Shown here: piece by piece, positions 20,789-33,300 of the stretch | How positions within the stretch are numbered: the first letter of the stretch is position 1 | Layout: every line of letters starts with the position of its first letter | Source of the DNA: Guyanagaster necrorhizus | Lineage: Eukaryota; Basidiomycota; Agaricomycetes; Agaricales; Physalacriaceae | Direction of reading: 5' to 3' | Assembly: GCF_019112545.1 (NCBI RefSeq) | Contig: NW_025064896.1 | Coordinates: forward strand, 68,702-132,701 | DNA length: 64,000 nt | The notes under the pieces: generated by a model | What the model was told of the DNA's origin: nothing | Databases searched by the model: none | Seen by the model: only the letters and a program-made list of their open reading frames with translations | Program-made: the position numbers and the translations under genes

Positions 20789-20971
20789 ATGCCCCCCACA
20801 ACCTCTACCAACCTGAATTTCGACCATGAGTTCTTTGAACTCCTTGCTTCCATCATCGGAACATTGATAGGTTTATTGGTGATCATCCAGCTGTGCCAGG
20901 GATGCCATTCAATCACTGCCTGGGCCCTCCGCCATTATCAAGAATTTCAACACATCCAAACCATCCTATGA
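20789..20971 (+). CDS. G2 leader micro-ORF: 60-aa single-pass membrane protein
   Basis: An intact 61-codon frame from ATG 20789 to TGA 20971. A short polar N-terminus (M-P-P-T-T-S..) is followed by D-H-E-F-F-E, then the hydrophobic core LLASIIGTLIGLLVIIQLC (about residues 18-36). A Cys/His-rich turn (Q-G-C-H-S) and an amphipathic tail A-W..R-H-Y..F..I..I-L follow. The same layout is found in G1 (18403), G4 (42102) and G5 (54339), 60-61 aa each. The gag frame starts one base after its stop in G1 and G5. I know no function; it is far too short for an envelope protein. A role in gag membrane targeting or in controlling gag translation is inference. Confidence 0.7.
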   Translation: MPPTTSTNLNFDHEFFELLASIIGTLIGLLVIIQLCQGCHSITAWALRHYQEFQHIQTIL

Positions 20972-20972
20972 A

Positions 20973-23937
20973 ATATAACCCCTGACCTTCCCCTCTATGA
21001 CATCCCCGAATCCTGAAGAACAACCTACCAGCCCTCAGAAGGCGGGCCTAGCGGCACACATCTGAGGGATGGTCAAGAAGAAGTGAGAGGACAGCAATCC
21101 TCTTGACCCGGAAGTCAGCATGCTAGCATCCCAAGACAACAAGGCATCTTTGTACTGGACGCGGTCCTCCATGGCAAGGACCAGGACCTCCCCAAAGACT
21201 TCTTTGAGCAGTCCCCCTCCCCTGACCCCTCTTCTGCCTCCCATACCCATGGAATTGCCGACCATGCCAGAGACTCTCTCGATGCCCCTAGGATGGCTTG
21301 AAGATCCCGACCCATCACACCTGCTAGCAAGCCTCGCAGTGCCACCCCTCCCAGCCAGGGCAACCAGATGGGGGGTGACCAAACCAGTGAAGAACAATGA
21401 TGAATATGGGAAGAAACCATCCATCGGTACTTTCCTGGTTGGGACCTCACTGTCCCCTTCAATTATGATGATGCCATCCAGCAGGAAGAGTGTCAGCAGC
21501 AAACAAACCTGCAGCCAGTATGTGGTGAGCATAGCACACAGGCGGTGGAGGACCAGCAGAGGAGGGAAGCTGCCGAGTATGATGAGCGGAACAGAGATCA
21601 GCAGCAAGAAGTTGAAAGGGGATGTCTGGCCTGTGCCAATGTCTCCAACTGGTACGGACTCTGACCCAAGGGCCTCAGCATTCTCGCCCCAGTACAAGCC
21701 GACCCCTCCCTCTCCACCCCTGTCTTCCATGAACCCAGCTCTGGAACTAGCATCTGGAGCAAGCGATGATACCAAGAGGAAACCCAGGCTGCAGAGGGAA
21801 GTGCAGCAGGATCCCCTCCCTGGCCCCTGATCCTCCAATATCCCCCTTCCCGAAGAACCCCCAGTGCCAACACCAGGTTCGACAGTGACGAGTCTGTCCT
21901 CAGACACTATGGGCTTTGAGTCCCTGAAAACACCCATATCCCCACCTGTGCCCTCCGAGGGTTCCTTGGGAGCAGGGTGGTTGGACAGCTTGTCAACAAC
22001 CATGAATATCAGCGAAATGTCCACCTCTATTGTGAGCGAGTGGAGGTGGCGAGAGCAACAGGTGGGAACTGCTACGATTCTGACATCGGAAGTCAGCTGG
22101 CCCCCACCTATGAATATCCCCCAGGGCTCTCAGCCGCTGGACTGAGCTCCCAGTCAGGGGAGTGCAATGACAATACGCCAAGAAGAGGCTGAGAGTTTCT
22201 ATGACCAGCCTATTGGTTCTCTCCTAGAGGAGGATGATGAGGACGAGGATGAAGAAATGGAGAGCAGTGAACATCTGAGGGGACTGCCATACAACTCAGC
22301 AGAAGAGATAGACCAAGAAGAAGTGAAAAGGCTGGCTTGTGAGAAACTGGAGTGGGAATACCAGGAGTATTACCTGTGGGGGATAAATTTCTTATGGCAT
22401 GATGCTACATGGGTAGCATCATATATGGGACAATTATATTTACATGTGGAAACTAATGAATGAGCAGAAATTCTGAAGCAAGTGGTGATGGACTATGCCA
22501 CCTGGCTGTACAATCGCCACCACCCCGAATATCTGATTAGCCGACCCTCGGCATCCCAAGCAGCCCCCATAGTATGACCAATGCCACAAACCCCCCTCCC
22601 CCCCCGTCACCCCAAAACGAGCTGTCTATTGGACCCTCTCAGCTCAAAGCACCTTGACAAACTCTGACTACTCCATGCAAGTAATGGCAGCCTGGCTAAA
22701 CCGATCTCGAGCCCAGCCATCAATGCCCCCAAACCCTTGGACCAGCAAAGGGAGCCGCCTCCTTGGGGGACAGCCACCTCTGGACCAGGCCAGCCCAAGC
22801 GGAAAAGGAAAAGAACCAGTACAGGATGACCCAGAAGCCATCCATCTTGGATTCACCATATGAGATAGAGTAATCATATAGGTCAAGGAGCTGAAAGGGA
22901 GCCCAGTCGCTGATGACCACTCGCTGCATTCATTCCCAGGACCACCAACAGAGTGGGAACAGCCACTGTTCGATGGGTGGCCCAACCCCATGAACACCCT
23001 GCCCATTAATGCCAACGTTCTCCAATGCCAACTTGACCTCCTTTAGAAACCCCACCCATTCAAAGGTGTTTCTGATGACATTGATCGGTTCCTGGTAGAC
23101 TGTGAGCAGTATTTCGAAGTCTACATCGGATACCTAGGGACCGACATGAACAAGGTCACCTTCGCCACCTCTTACCTGGAAGACAAGGCCAAAACATGGT
23201 GGATCCTCATTTTCCCAAACTTCCAGTCCACCACAAGGGGCCACTATCGATACTCCTTGTGGCTGGTCTTCAAACAAATGCTAAACAACAAGTTCATTGA
23301 TCCAGCAGTGCAGGAGGTGCACAAGCAGAAGATCAAGGAGTACAAGATGGGGGATAAGGTGGCAACAGATTACTTTGATGAGCTAGAAAGGCTCACCAAG
23401 CTGGCCGGAATCCAGGAAGATATCGCAAACAATGGAAGGATAGTCGAGGTGCTCAAATGAGGAGTCTCCTCCTCGTATCTCATGATGATCTCTGCAATGG
23501 GTGTCAAGCTATTGATGCCGGTCAGTTACGATGAATGGAAGGAACAGATCATCGAGATGTACAAGGAGCGACAAAAGCAGAAAGCAGAATCGTCGACACT
23601 GCAAGATTACAAGAAGCTGACCCCACCAACCCCAAATAAGTCAGGGCAAACTGCTGGGAAATCATCGGGAACTCCTCTGACCTCGACATATGGAAGCCAG
23701 AAGACCGGAATGGGAACGACATACATGGGAGCTGAAAAACTGATGGACATCAACCGGATGAAGAAAGAAGGGAAGTGTTTCAATTGCGGGCTAAAGAGCC
23801 ACATGGCCAAGGACTGCCCAAAAAAGAAGTGCATCCATGAAGACATCTGAGCCCAGATCACTGAGTTGCAAAAGGAAGAAGAAGAACTTGGCACAGAAAC
23901 AAAGGTCGAGGAGGTAAAAGACGTGGCCAGCCAGTGA
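20973..23937 (+). pseudogene. G2 gag with long N-terminal extension
   Basis: Structural protein of about 990 codons in relatives. It begins where other copies have ATG (here ATA), one base after the leader stop. The first ~530 residues are a Ser/Pro-rich extension ending in an acidic tract (EEDDEDEDEE near 22225). The gag core runs from about 22581 (F-K-G-V-S-D-D-I-D-R-F near 23060, Y-L-E-D-K-A-K-T-W-W near 23173). One CCHC knuckle (C-FN-C-GLKS-H-MAKD-C) is at 23776-23817. Stop TGA 23935-23937. Damage: TGA at 22575 where G4 has CGA, several other stops, and a one-base length change in a C-run near 22590 that shifts frame. Confidence 0.75.
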
Positions 23938-26900
23938 GCAGTTCCACTGGACTGGCCAAAGAGACAATAGGTGTGCCTCATGTAATCGCTGGTCAGACTT
24001 ATAAAGTTCCTGTAGTTATGAATATGTCATCCTTACATACACATTCAAATATACCCTGGTCGACTACTATGCACACCTATAAACTGCAAACAAAAACTCA
24101 ACCACCTACAGGCTGAACAGGGACAGAGAGTCCCAAGACCTGGCTCAAGCCTTTTGACATCGAGTGGACCTGGAGGTCCATCACGGAAGCCAGAACCGTG
24201 GAAGCAGCAAAGGCCATGCTGATTAACTGGGTACATCTGACCCAAACCATGGAAGTAACCAATGAAGTTATAGAGAGGATACAAAAAGTAGAATGATCTA
24301 AAGTGCTCAAATGGCTCAACGAGCTGCAGACAACATAGAGGTTCATCCATGGCTCAAAGACTCCTGGGCAGGACTTGACCACCAAAGCACAAATTGAAAC
24401 CCTAACCATGCACACCAAACACTCTGTAGTCACCCTGATCGACAGTGGATGTACCGGAAGCTCGATCAACCGAACCTTCATGATCGAACATAACCTCCCA
24501 ACTCGGGCCACTGCAGCCTCTATCCCCATGTATAATGCCAACAGCACTAAAAATCAGGCTGGGTTGATCACCGAATTTGTTGAAGTACGACTCACCATCA
24601 GAGATCACTCAGAATGGATTGATCTAGCTGTAACCGATCTTGGAACAAAAGAGATCTTCCTAGGCCATGACTGGCTCATCTGACACAATCCGCTGGTCAA
24701 CTGGAAGAATGGATGGATCACCTTTGCCAGGTGCCACTGCAGGAAAACACCCTTTAAACTGCTGGATGGAGACCCAGAAGATTGATGGGATGAGGAGATG
24801 GAAGATGGAGAAACGATCCTGGCAGTAAACCTACAGGAGGAGATATGCATTCGCGCTATGCACCATGCCAATGATCTAGCAGCCAAGGCCAACGAAGGGA
24901 AAGAGGAAAAGACCTTCGAGGAAATGGTACCCGAATGGGCCTGAGATTACTGAGACCTCTTCAAGAAAGAGAGTTTCAATGAACTCCCCACCCCAAAGCC
25001 CTGGAATCATGCCATCGAACTCATACCCAATGCCAATGTGAATCTTGATTGCAAAACCTATCCTCTTGACAATCAGGAGCAGTAGGAACTCAACAAGTTC
25101 TTAGATGAGAACCTCTCCAGTGGAAGGATTCATCCTTCCAAGTCCCCCATGGCCTCGCCATTCTTCTTTGTGAAAAAGAAGGACAGAAAACTGCGACATG
25201 TGCAGGACTAACACAAATTAAACAAGATGACCATCAAAAACTGATATCCCCTGCCCTTGATCTTGGAATTGATGGACAAGCTCAGAGGGGCCAAATACTA
25301 CACCAAGTTGGATGTCTGGTGGGGGTATAACAATGTCCAAATCAAAGAGGGGGACAAATGGAAGGTGGCCTTCCAAACCAATCGAGGACTATTCGAACCC
25401 ATGGTGATGTTCTTCAGCCTCACCAACTCCCCTGCAACCTTTCAATGGATGATGAACAACATATTCAAGGACCTCATCGCCACCGGAAAAGTTATGATCT
25501 ACCTCGATGACATCCTAATCATGTCGAAAACCAAAGAAGAACACTGGAGATTAGTGTGACAGATACTGGGACTCATGAGGAAGCACAAACTGTTCCTCAA
25601 GGCCGAGAAGTGCGAATTTGAGACACTCGAGACCAAATACTTGGGGGTCATCATCAGCAAAGGAAGTATAAGGATGGACCCCATCAAAGTGGCAGGGGTC
25701 ACAGACTGGCCAGAGCTGACAAAGAAAAAGGAGTTGCAATCTTTCCTGGGGTTCACCAACTTCTACTGATGATTCATCCATGACTACAGTAAAGTTGTAT
25801 GACCAATGACCCAACTCACAGGCAATGCCCCCTGGGCCTGGGGACACTTGCAACAAGCCGCCTTTACAGAGTTGAAGAGTCGAATCGCAGATGAAATAGT
25901 CTTTGCAATCCCATCACAAGATGGGAAGTTTCACATTGAGGCGGACTCCAGTGAAGGAGCAAGTGGAGCCATACTATCACAGGAGCAGGAGAGGAAGTGG
26001 TGACCAGTCATGTTTCTCTCCAAAGTCCTCTCCATCACAGAATGAAACTATGAGATCTATGACAAAGAGTTGCTCACAATAATGCTTGCCCTGGAAGAAT
26101 GGCAACATTACCTGGTCGGAGTGACTGAGGTCTTCGAAATATGGATGGACCATCAGAATCTCCGGTACTTCCATCAACCACAGAAGCTGAATCAGCGACA
26201 AGCTCAATGGGTCACAGAGCTTAGTCAATACCAGTACATCCTACACCACAAGGCCGGTGTAGCAAACAAAAAAGCTGATCTGCTGAGTCAATGGGCAGAC
26301 CACAACCAAGGGGGGTCTGACAATGAGGGAGTAATGTTACTAAAGCCTGAGCACTTCAGGGCCATGATAATGCCAATGGAGAAAGAGATACACGAGCAGA
26401 TCAAGAGTGCGACAAGGGACAGTCGGAAATGGGATCAATGGGTTGCCCCATCTCTCAACCATGAGAGGGGCATGACCAAGGAGGGAGAGATGATCCGATA
26501 TGGTGGATGAATCTATATTCCCCAGAATCCCGGCCTTCACAGAGAAATCATCATGACATGCCATGATCATGCCACCACAGGACATCCCGGTATAGCCAAG
26601 ACCAAAGAACTAGTCTTACAAGAATACTGGTGGCCAAAACTTGGAGGTGACATCATAGCATATGTCAAGGTGTGCAAAGTCTGCCAGAGGGGAAAATTAT
26701 CTATGCAACCCTGAGCAGCACTGCTCCACCCTAACGAAGTACTGTCAGCACCATGGACCCACATCTCAGTGGACATGATCACTGGACTGCTGGACTGCAA
26801 TGGGTATGATGCGATCCTAGTCATTGTAGACCGCTTTTCAAAGGTGGTCATCTCTATCGCATGCTCAACAGAACTGACATCCAAAGGATGGGCAAAGATC

Positions 26901-27830
26901 CTTCACGATGAGGTCTACACAAAATACGGAATGCCCCAGGTGGTCATCTTGGACTGGGGACCGCAATTCGTCTCCAAATTCCTCAACGATCTGTACCAGC
27001 TACTCCAGATCTGAAGAAATGCTTCAACAGCATATCACCCTCAGACTGACAGACAAACAGAATGGGCAAATCAAGAAATTGAAAAGTACTTGTGCCTCTT
27101 CATTAATTACCGACAAGATGATTGGGTAGAATGGCTAGCACTAGCAGCCTTCCAACACAACAATCGTGTACACTCCACCACCAGAAAAACACTGTTCTTT
27201 GTCAATCACGGCCAACATCCTAATGTTACGCAGACAGACCATACCCATACAACAACCCCTGCCTCCACAAACTTCACTTCAACAATGATGAAGATCCATG
27301 CTGAAACGAAAACCACACTTGACAAAGCAGCAGCCACAATGAAGTCACAATACAACAAACACCGACACCCCACACACTCATACTCCCTAAACAACAAGGT
27401 CTGGTTGGACATCATGAACCTACACCTCCCATGGCCAAAATATAAACTGGCCGACAAGCATACCGAACCCTTCCCGATCCTGGAAATGGTCAGTAAGAGC
27501 ATCTATCACTTATGACTACTGGCTACCTGGAAAATACATGATGTATTCAACGAATCCTTGCTGTCCCCATACATCACACCAGCCTTCCCTAACCAACAAC
27601 ACCCTCCACCTCCACCTCCAGACCTGATCGATAATGAGGAACACTATGAAATCGATCAAGTATTAAACCACAAACTATGAAAAATCAAGGCTAAAGGCAG
27701 AGAAATAACGACAACAATCGACTATCTCATTAGTTGGAAGGGATATGGACCCAAATCCAACCAATGGGTTAATGAATGAAACATGAATGCCGACACAGCA
27801 ATCCGGGACTACGAAATATCTCTAAATTAA
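23862..27830 (+). pseudogene. G2 pol: protease, RT, RNase H, integrase, chromodomain
   Basis: Replication and integration polyprotein in the -1 frame relative to gag. Protease active site D-S-G-C-T-G at 24441. Reverse transcriptase about 25120-25770, with [29 protein letters not shown] and catalytic YLDD at 25500-25511. RNase H about 25900-26290 (first acidic residue in IEADSSEGASG). Integrase: zinc-binding H-x-x-x-x-x-H ... C-x-x-C about 26553-26690; D,D35E with aspartates in VDMITG and LDWGPQF and glutamate in QTE. C-terminal chromodomain about 27610-27830 (YEIDQVLNHKL, YLISWKGYGP.SNQWVN). Numerous in-frame stops, so it is dead. Domain order and chromodomain place it with Ty3/gypsy chromoviruses. 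Confidence 0.85.
23914..23920 (+). promoter_or_regulatory. Candidate -1 frameshift site, gag to pol
   Basis: GTA-AAA-G in the gag frame, 15 bases before the gag stop. Pol is open only in the -1 frame from about 23862. The A before AAA allows Lys-tRNA to slip back one base. The same stretch is conserved in G3 (32359-32365) and G4 (38514-38520), and as GAA-AAA-G in G5 (about 51356). Confidence 0.45.
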
Positions 27831-27863
27831 GCCATCAGGACAATGGTCTTAAGGAGAGGGTAA

Positions 27864-28299
27864 TGTTATGATTTTATTCCCTTTTCTGCTCTTTTTCCTC
27901 TATTTACACTTAGTCAGAACCCAAGAAAGGCAGATGATCAGAATGGTGGGAAGAGCTTAGTCATCACAAGGACCACCTTCACCACCACCTCTCGACAATG
28001 CACAATTACTTTTATGAATGGTTGCAACACTCAAGGACAAAGAGCACAATCATGAGAGCAACACACAATTAGATACCAGTATTAATAGCCTACCCTGTAC
28101 AATATTTAAGGAGCTCATCTAGCTGGATTACAACCCAGCTTTGAGCTAAAGTTTATACACTCTCATTCTACTCTCGAGCAATCTCTACACCTTGAAACAC
28201 ACAGGGGCTGTCCTAGCATGGACTCTAACAGAAGACTCGAATGCAAAGTCATGTTAGTTTATCATGTGTCAGTCTGTCACATGTTGCTTGAGCCTAACA
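27864..28299 (+). repeat. G2 3' LTR with preceding polypurine tract
   Basis: TGTTATGATTTTATTCC ... GAGCCTAACA, 436 bp. Preceded by the purine tract AAGGAGAGGGTAA (27851-27863) and followed by TSD GAGGT. Confidence 0.9.
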
Positions 28300-28452
28300 G
28301 AGGTTGTGAGACTTGCAGGAAGAGAGTCTAGGTATGTCACTCTCAGAGAAAGTCCAATCCCCTCAACCTCTAGTCCACTCCTCTCAACCTCTAGTCACTT
28401 TAGTGAAACTCTTGCCCAGTACTCTGTCTGAATGGAAGTTGAGCAGTGAGAA

Positions 28453-31400
28453 TGTTAAGCCCAAATTCCATGTGACTATCAACACATGATAAACTGTTCA
28501 GAATCTTGCACTTCGAATTAGACTGACAGAGTTCACTGATGTGTCAATAGCATTGTGTAGTCAAGGCATTGCAAGTAGCTTGAGATAAGATGGTGGAGAA
28601 TAAACTTTAGCTTAATGCTGGAGCTACTACAGTGAAAACTACACTACTTAAATACTGTTCTGTTATCTAGCTATAAATAAATGTTCACAAAAGATATTGT
28701 CTGTCATAGAGAATGGTCCTGTTTGTTTGTCTGCCAACTTCTGTTTGGGGTGAGGGAGATGGAGGTTTGTTGTGTCAAGCCAAACCTTGTTGTTGACTGC
28801 ATATTCATGGGCCAGTCTGCAGTGTTTGTCATACTGTTTTTTCATAGTTGAAGCAGCCTTCTCAAGGGCAATCTTCATTTCTTCATGGATTTTTGCCATT
28901 GTCATTGCAAAATCCAATGATGCTGGTGTTGTTGTGTGTACCCATCCATTTTGTGCAACTGATGGGTTTTGTCTATAGTTGACAAAGAACGGGTCTTTCC
29001 AGTTGCTGAGTGAATCCTGTTATTATGTTAAAAAGTGGCTAGTGAAAGCCATTCTGTCCAATCATCTTGGTGATGGTTGATGAAAAGTCAGAGATACTTT
29101 TCAATTTCCTGATTGACTCATTCTGTCTGTCCATCTGTTTGATGGTGGTATGCCATCGAGACATTCCACTTGATGTTGAGGAGTCAATATAAATCATCTA
29201 AAAATTTAGAGATGAATTGTGGTTCTCTGTCTGAAATTACCACCTGAGGCATGCCATATTTTGCATAAACCTTGTCTCACAGGATTTTGGCCCATCTCTC
29301 TGATGTTAATTCTGTTGAGCAGGTGATCAGAATGATTGCCTTTGAGAAACGATCAACTATGATGATAATTGCATCATAGCTATCACTTTTGGGAAGTCCA
29401 GTTACCATATCCACTGAAATGTGGGTCCATAGTGACAAAGGCACCTCATTTGGATGGAGTGGTGCTGCTCAGAGTTGTGTTGAGGATTTGCCATACTGAC
29501 AAACCTTGCAAGCCTTGATATATCAGATGATATCATGGTCCATCTTGAGCCACCAATATTCCCTCAAGACTAGTTCCTTCATTTTAGCAATCCTGGGGTG
29601 TCCAGCAGTTGTGTGATCATGACACATAGCGATGATATCACCATGAAGTCCCTGATCCCTCAGGATGTAGATCCATCCATCATAATGGATCAATCCCCCT
29701 TCTTTCTTCAGCTCCCTCTCATGGTTGAGTGATGGGGCTATTCTTTGATCCCACTTGTGGGAATCTTGGGTAGTGCTCTTGATGTGCTCATGTACTTTCT
29801 CCTCAGTGGGCATGATCATTGCTTGAAAGTGTTCTGGTTATAATAATATGACCTCCTTGTTGTTGTCTCCTCTTTGATTATGATCTGCCCTGCAGCTGAG
29901 AAAGTCGGCCTTCTTGTTTGCTGCACCAGCCTTGTGGTGCAGTGTGTACTTGTATTCAGACAGTTCTGTGACCCATCAGGCTTGTTGGCAATTTAGTTTC
30001 TGTGGCAGTCAGAAATATCAGAGATTTTGGTGATCTGTTCAGATCTCAAAGGTTTGTACTGCTCCAATGAGATAATGCCACCACTTGGAGAGTGTGAGTA
30101 TTATAGCAAGGAGTTCCTTATCATATATCTCATAGTTGTGTTCTGTTACCATAAGTGCTTTGGATATGAACATGATGGGTCACCATTTGCTGTCCTGTTC
30201 CTGAGAGAGTACCACCCCAATGGTGCCTTCACTTAAGTCAGCTTCCACTCAGAACTTCCTGTCTTGGCTTAGTATGATGAGAATGATGTCTGCAGCCAAT
30301 CAGCATTTGAGATCATCAAACACTGCTTATTGCAAAATTCCCCAAGTCCATGGAGCATTTTCAGTCAGTTGTGTCATAGGTCAGACAATTTTGCTGTAGT
30401 CCTGGATGAACCATCAGTAGAAGTTGGTGAATCTAAGGAATGATTGCAGTTCCTTCTTCTTCATCGGTTCTGGCCACTCAGTTACTCCTGCCACCTTGAC
30501 AGGGTCCATCCTGATGCTTCCTTCACTGATAATGACTCTGAGGTATTTGGTTTCTAATATCTTGAATTCACATTTCTCAGCTTTGAGAAAAAGCTGATGC
30601 TTCCTCATCAATGCTAGTACTCATCATACTAGTCATTGATGTTCTTTCTTGGTTTTGAACATAATGAGAATGTCATCCAAATAAATTGTGACCTTTCTAG
30701 TGGCAATGAGATCCTTGAAGATATCATTCATCATCCATTAGAATGTGGCGGGTAAATTTGTGAGTCCAAAGAACATAACCATCAGTTCAAACAAACCATG
30801 GTTTGTCTGAAAAGCAGCCTTCCATTCATCACCTTCTTTGATGCACATGTTATTGTACCCCCACCAAATGTCCAGTTTGGTGTAGTACTTGGCACCCCAG
30901 AGTTTGTCTATTAGCTCTGAAATTAAAGAAAGTGGATAACAGTTCTTGATTGTCATCTCATTGAGCTTCTGATAATCCTGTACTGGTCAGAGTTTGCTGT
31001 CCTTCTTTTTGACAAAGAAGAAGAGAGATGCCATTGGTGATTTTGATGGTCAAATCCTTCCACTGGATAGGTTCTCTTTGAGAAACTTATCCAACTCCTG
31101 CTGTTTGTTATTGCCTAGCAGATATGTCTTGCAATCAAGGTTCGCATTGGTGTTGGGAATGAGTTTGATGGCATGGTCCCAAAGCTTGGAATCGGGTAGT
31201 TCATTGAAACTTTCTTTTTTGAATAAGTCTCAGAAATCCCATGCCCACTTGGGTACCATTTCTTCAAATGTCTTTTCTTCTTTTCCTGCATTGGCCTTCA
31301 CCATCAAGTTATTGGCATGGTGTACAGCATGAATATTGATGGCCCTTTGCATGTCTATGGTGAGGATCATTTTCCCATCTTCCATCTTCTGATCCCATTG

Positions 31401-33300
31401 GTCTTTGGGATCTGCATCTGGTAACTCAAATGGAATTTTCTGGCATCAACATCATGCAAATATAATATGTCCAGTTTTCCAATTGATTAGTGGATTATGT
31501 CGAATTAGCCAATCATGACCAAGGAAGATTTCCTTAGTTTCTAGGTCAGTTACCACCAGATCAATTTATTTGGAATGATCTCTGATAGTGAGTCTAAGTT
31601 TGACATATTCAGTGATTGAACCAGCCTGGTTCTTTGTTCCATCTGCATTATAGACAGGGATTGAGGCTGCAGTTGCCTGAGTAGGAAGGCTGTGCTTATC
31701 GACAAAGGCATAGTTAATGGAACTCCCAGTGCATCCACTGTCAATTAGTGCCATGACAGTGTGGGTGCTTCAAGATGTGAGTGTCTTGATTCAGGCTTTA
31801 GTTACTAGGTCTTGGCCTGAAGTTTTGGTCCATTGGATAAACTTCCATGGTCCATGCAGCTCATTGAGCCACTCCAAAGCTTGACACCATTCAGCTTCTC
31901 ATATTCCAGTGATCATATTGTTGATCACCTTCTCAGCTTGAGCCCTGTATACCCAGTTCTTGAGTATGGCTTTTGCCACTTCTTCATTCTTTGCATCTTT
32001 GATGGCCTGCCAAGTCAATTCAGTCTTGAATGGCTTTAGCCAGCCAATGGGGTTCTCTACCTCTATTCAGCCCATAGGTGATTGAGTCTGTTTTGGATTT
32101 TTAGCTTAGCAAACTGATGATGATGATGCACTTTTGGGGCTCTCTGGCCCTCTTTGGCCCTTTGTTGGCACTTGAGTTGTTGAGGTTGGATTTTTAGGTG
32201 ATCCATGTTTGTGAGCAATAAGATCAGGTATATTTGAATGCATGCATAATTTAGATGTAGAGGGTACTACAGAAACATTATCAGTCTGTCCAGCAGTTTG
32301 TGACCTATTGCTCATGTTCTTGGCTGAGTCAGTGGAATCACTCACTGCTTGGCCTTGCCTTTTACCTCCTCGGTCTTATTGTCTTGGCTGAGGTCCTGTT
32401 TCTCCTTCATCAGTTCAGCAATCTGCACCCAAGTATCCTCTCAGGTGCATTTGTTCTTCTTCTGTGGACAGTTTCATGCCATGTGGCCCTTCTGGCCACA
32501 ATTAAAGCACTTCTCTCCCTTCTTGAGATGGTCCATGTCCATCAGCTTATCTATTCCAGTATATGTTGTGCCTGTACCAGTTCACTTCTTGGCATATTGA
32601 GAAGTTGGGGCTGAGCCACCAGGCCTAGATGATGTGGTTGCCTGGGAGGTGGAGGGCTTCCAGCCCTGTTCCTGGTTCCTGTGTCCATCCCATGATAGGG
32701 TGGATGATTCTGCCTTCTGCCATTGATGTTCTTGCCATATGATGACAATTCTGGTCTTCCACTCTTCATAGCCAACTGAGATGCTATGTCCAAGATCAGA
32801 GATGGTCTTGAGGTAAGAGGGTGGCAGTCCCCTCTTCATATATTCAACCATCTATCCTATGTCAGCTGTGTCCTCTCATACTCCAGCAAGTTTACTGAGT
32901 CATTCCAACTCATCAAAGTAGTTGGTGGCTGCTTTGTCACTCATCTTGTAGTTCTTTATCTTTTGTTTATGGACTTCCTGGACAGCTGGGTCCATGAATT
33001 TGTTGCAGATCATTTGTTTGAACACCAGCCACAAGGGATATCAATAGTGTTGTCATGTGGTTGACCAGAATGTGGGGGTGAGAAGGACCCACCATGTTTT
33101 CATCTTGTCTTCCAGGTAGGTCAAGGCATATGTCACTTTGTACATGTCAAGTAGGAAGTATGAGGTGAATACTTGGAAATATTGATCACAGTCTGTGAGG
33201 AATTGATCAATATCATCAGATGCCCCCTTGAAGGGGAGTGGATTGTGCACAAGAATCAGTTTGACATTCAAAATTTGTGCTTTAGAGTTGAGGGGGGGCA
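28453..33300 (-). mobile_element. G3: gypsy copy truncated at both ends
   Basis: Minus-strand element inside G1 gag. Left: a 3' LTR fragment 28453-28713 (TGTTAAGCCC...), fused directly to integrase C-terminus, so the rest of the LTR and the chromodomain are deleted. Then integrase (to about 29960), RNase H, RT (30414-31010, YLDD at 30672-30683), protease (D-S-G at 31725-31742), the -1 overlap (32341-32400) and gag with a CCHC knuckle near 32468-32509. It stops at 33300, where plus-strand G1 integrase begins, so its gag N-terminus and 5' LTR are missing. CpG is almost absent and stops are frequent. Confidence 0.8.

Larger units (their letters stand above)
18933..28299 (+). mobile_element. G2: best preserved Ty3/gypsy chromovirus
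   Basis: Full-length plus-strand element flanked by GAGGT on both sides (18928-18932, 28300-28304). The 5' LTR is 18933-19070 plus 20435-20732 once repeat X1 is removed, 436 bp, the same length as the 3' LTR 27864-28299. Order: LTR, primer site, leader ORF, gag, pol (PR-RT-RH-IN-chromodomain), polypurine tract, LTR. It keeps far more CpG than the other copies, so it is the youngest or least mutated here. It nevertheless has many stops, mostly TGA/TAG at former CGA, TGG or CAG, so it is not autonomous. Confidence 0.9.

Noticed and set aside
20789..20971. Leader micro-ORF as an envelope remnant
   Set aside because: It is constant at 60-61 aa, lies upstream of gag, and has no signal peptide or ectodomain, so env is unlikely.
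21035..22024. 329-aa open frame on the minus strand opposite G2 gag
   Set aside because: The sense gag extension is shared with G4 and G5; this antisense frame is open through composition and has no motif.
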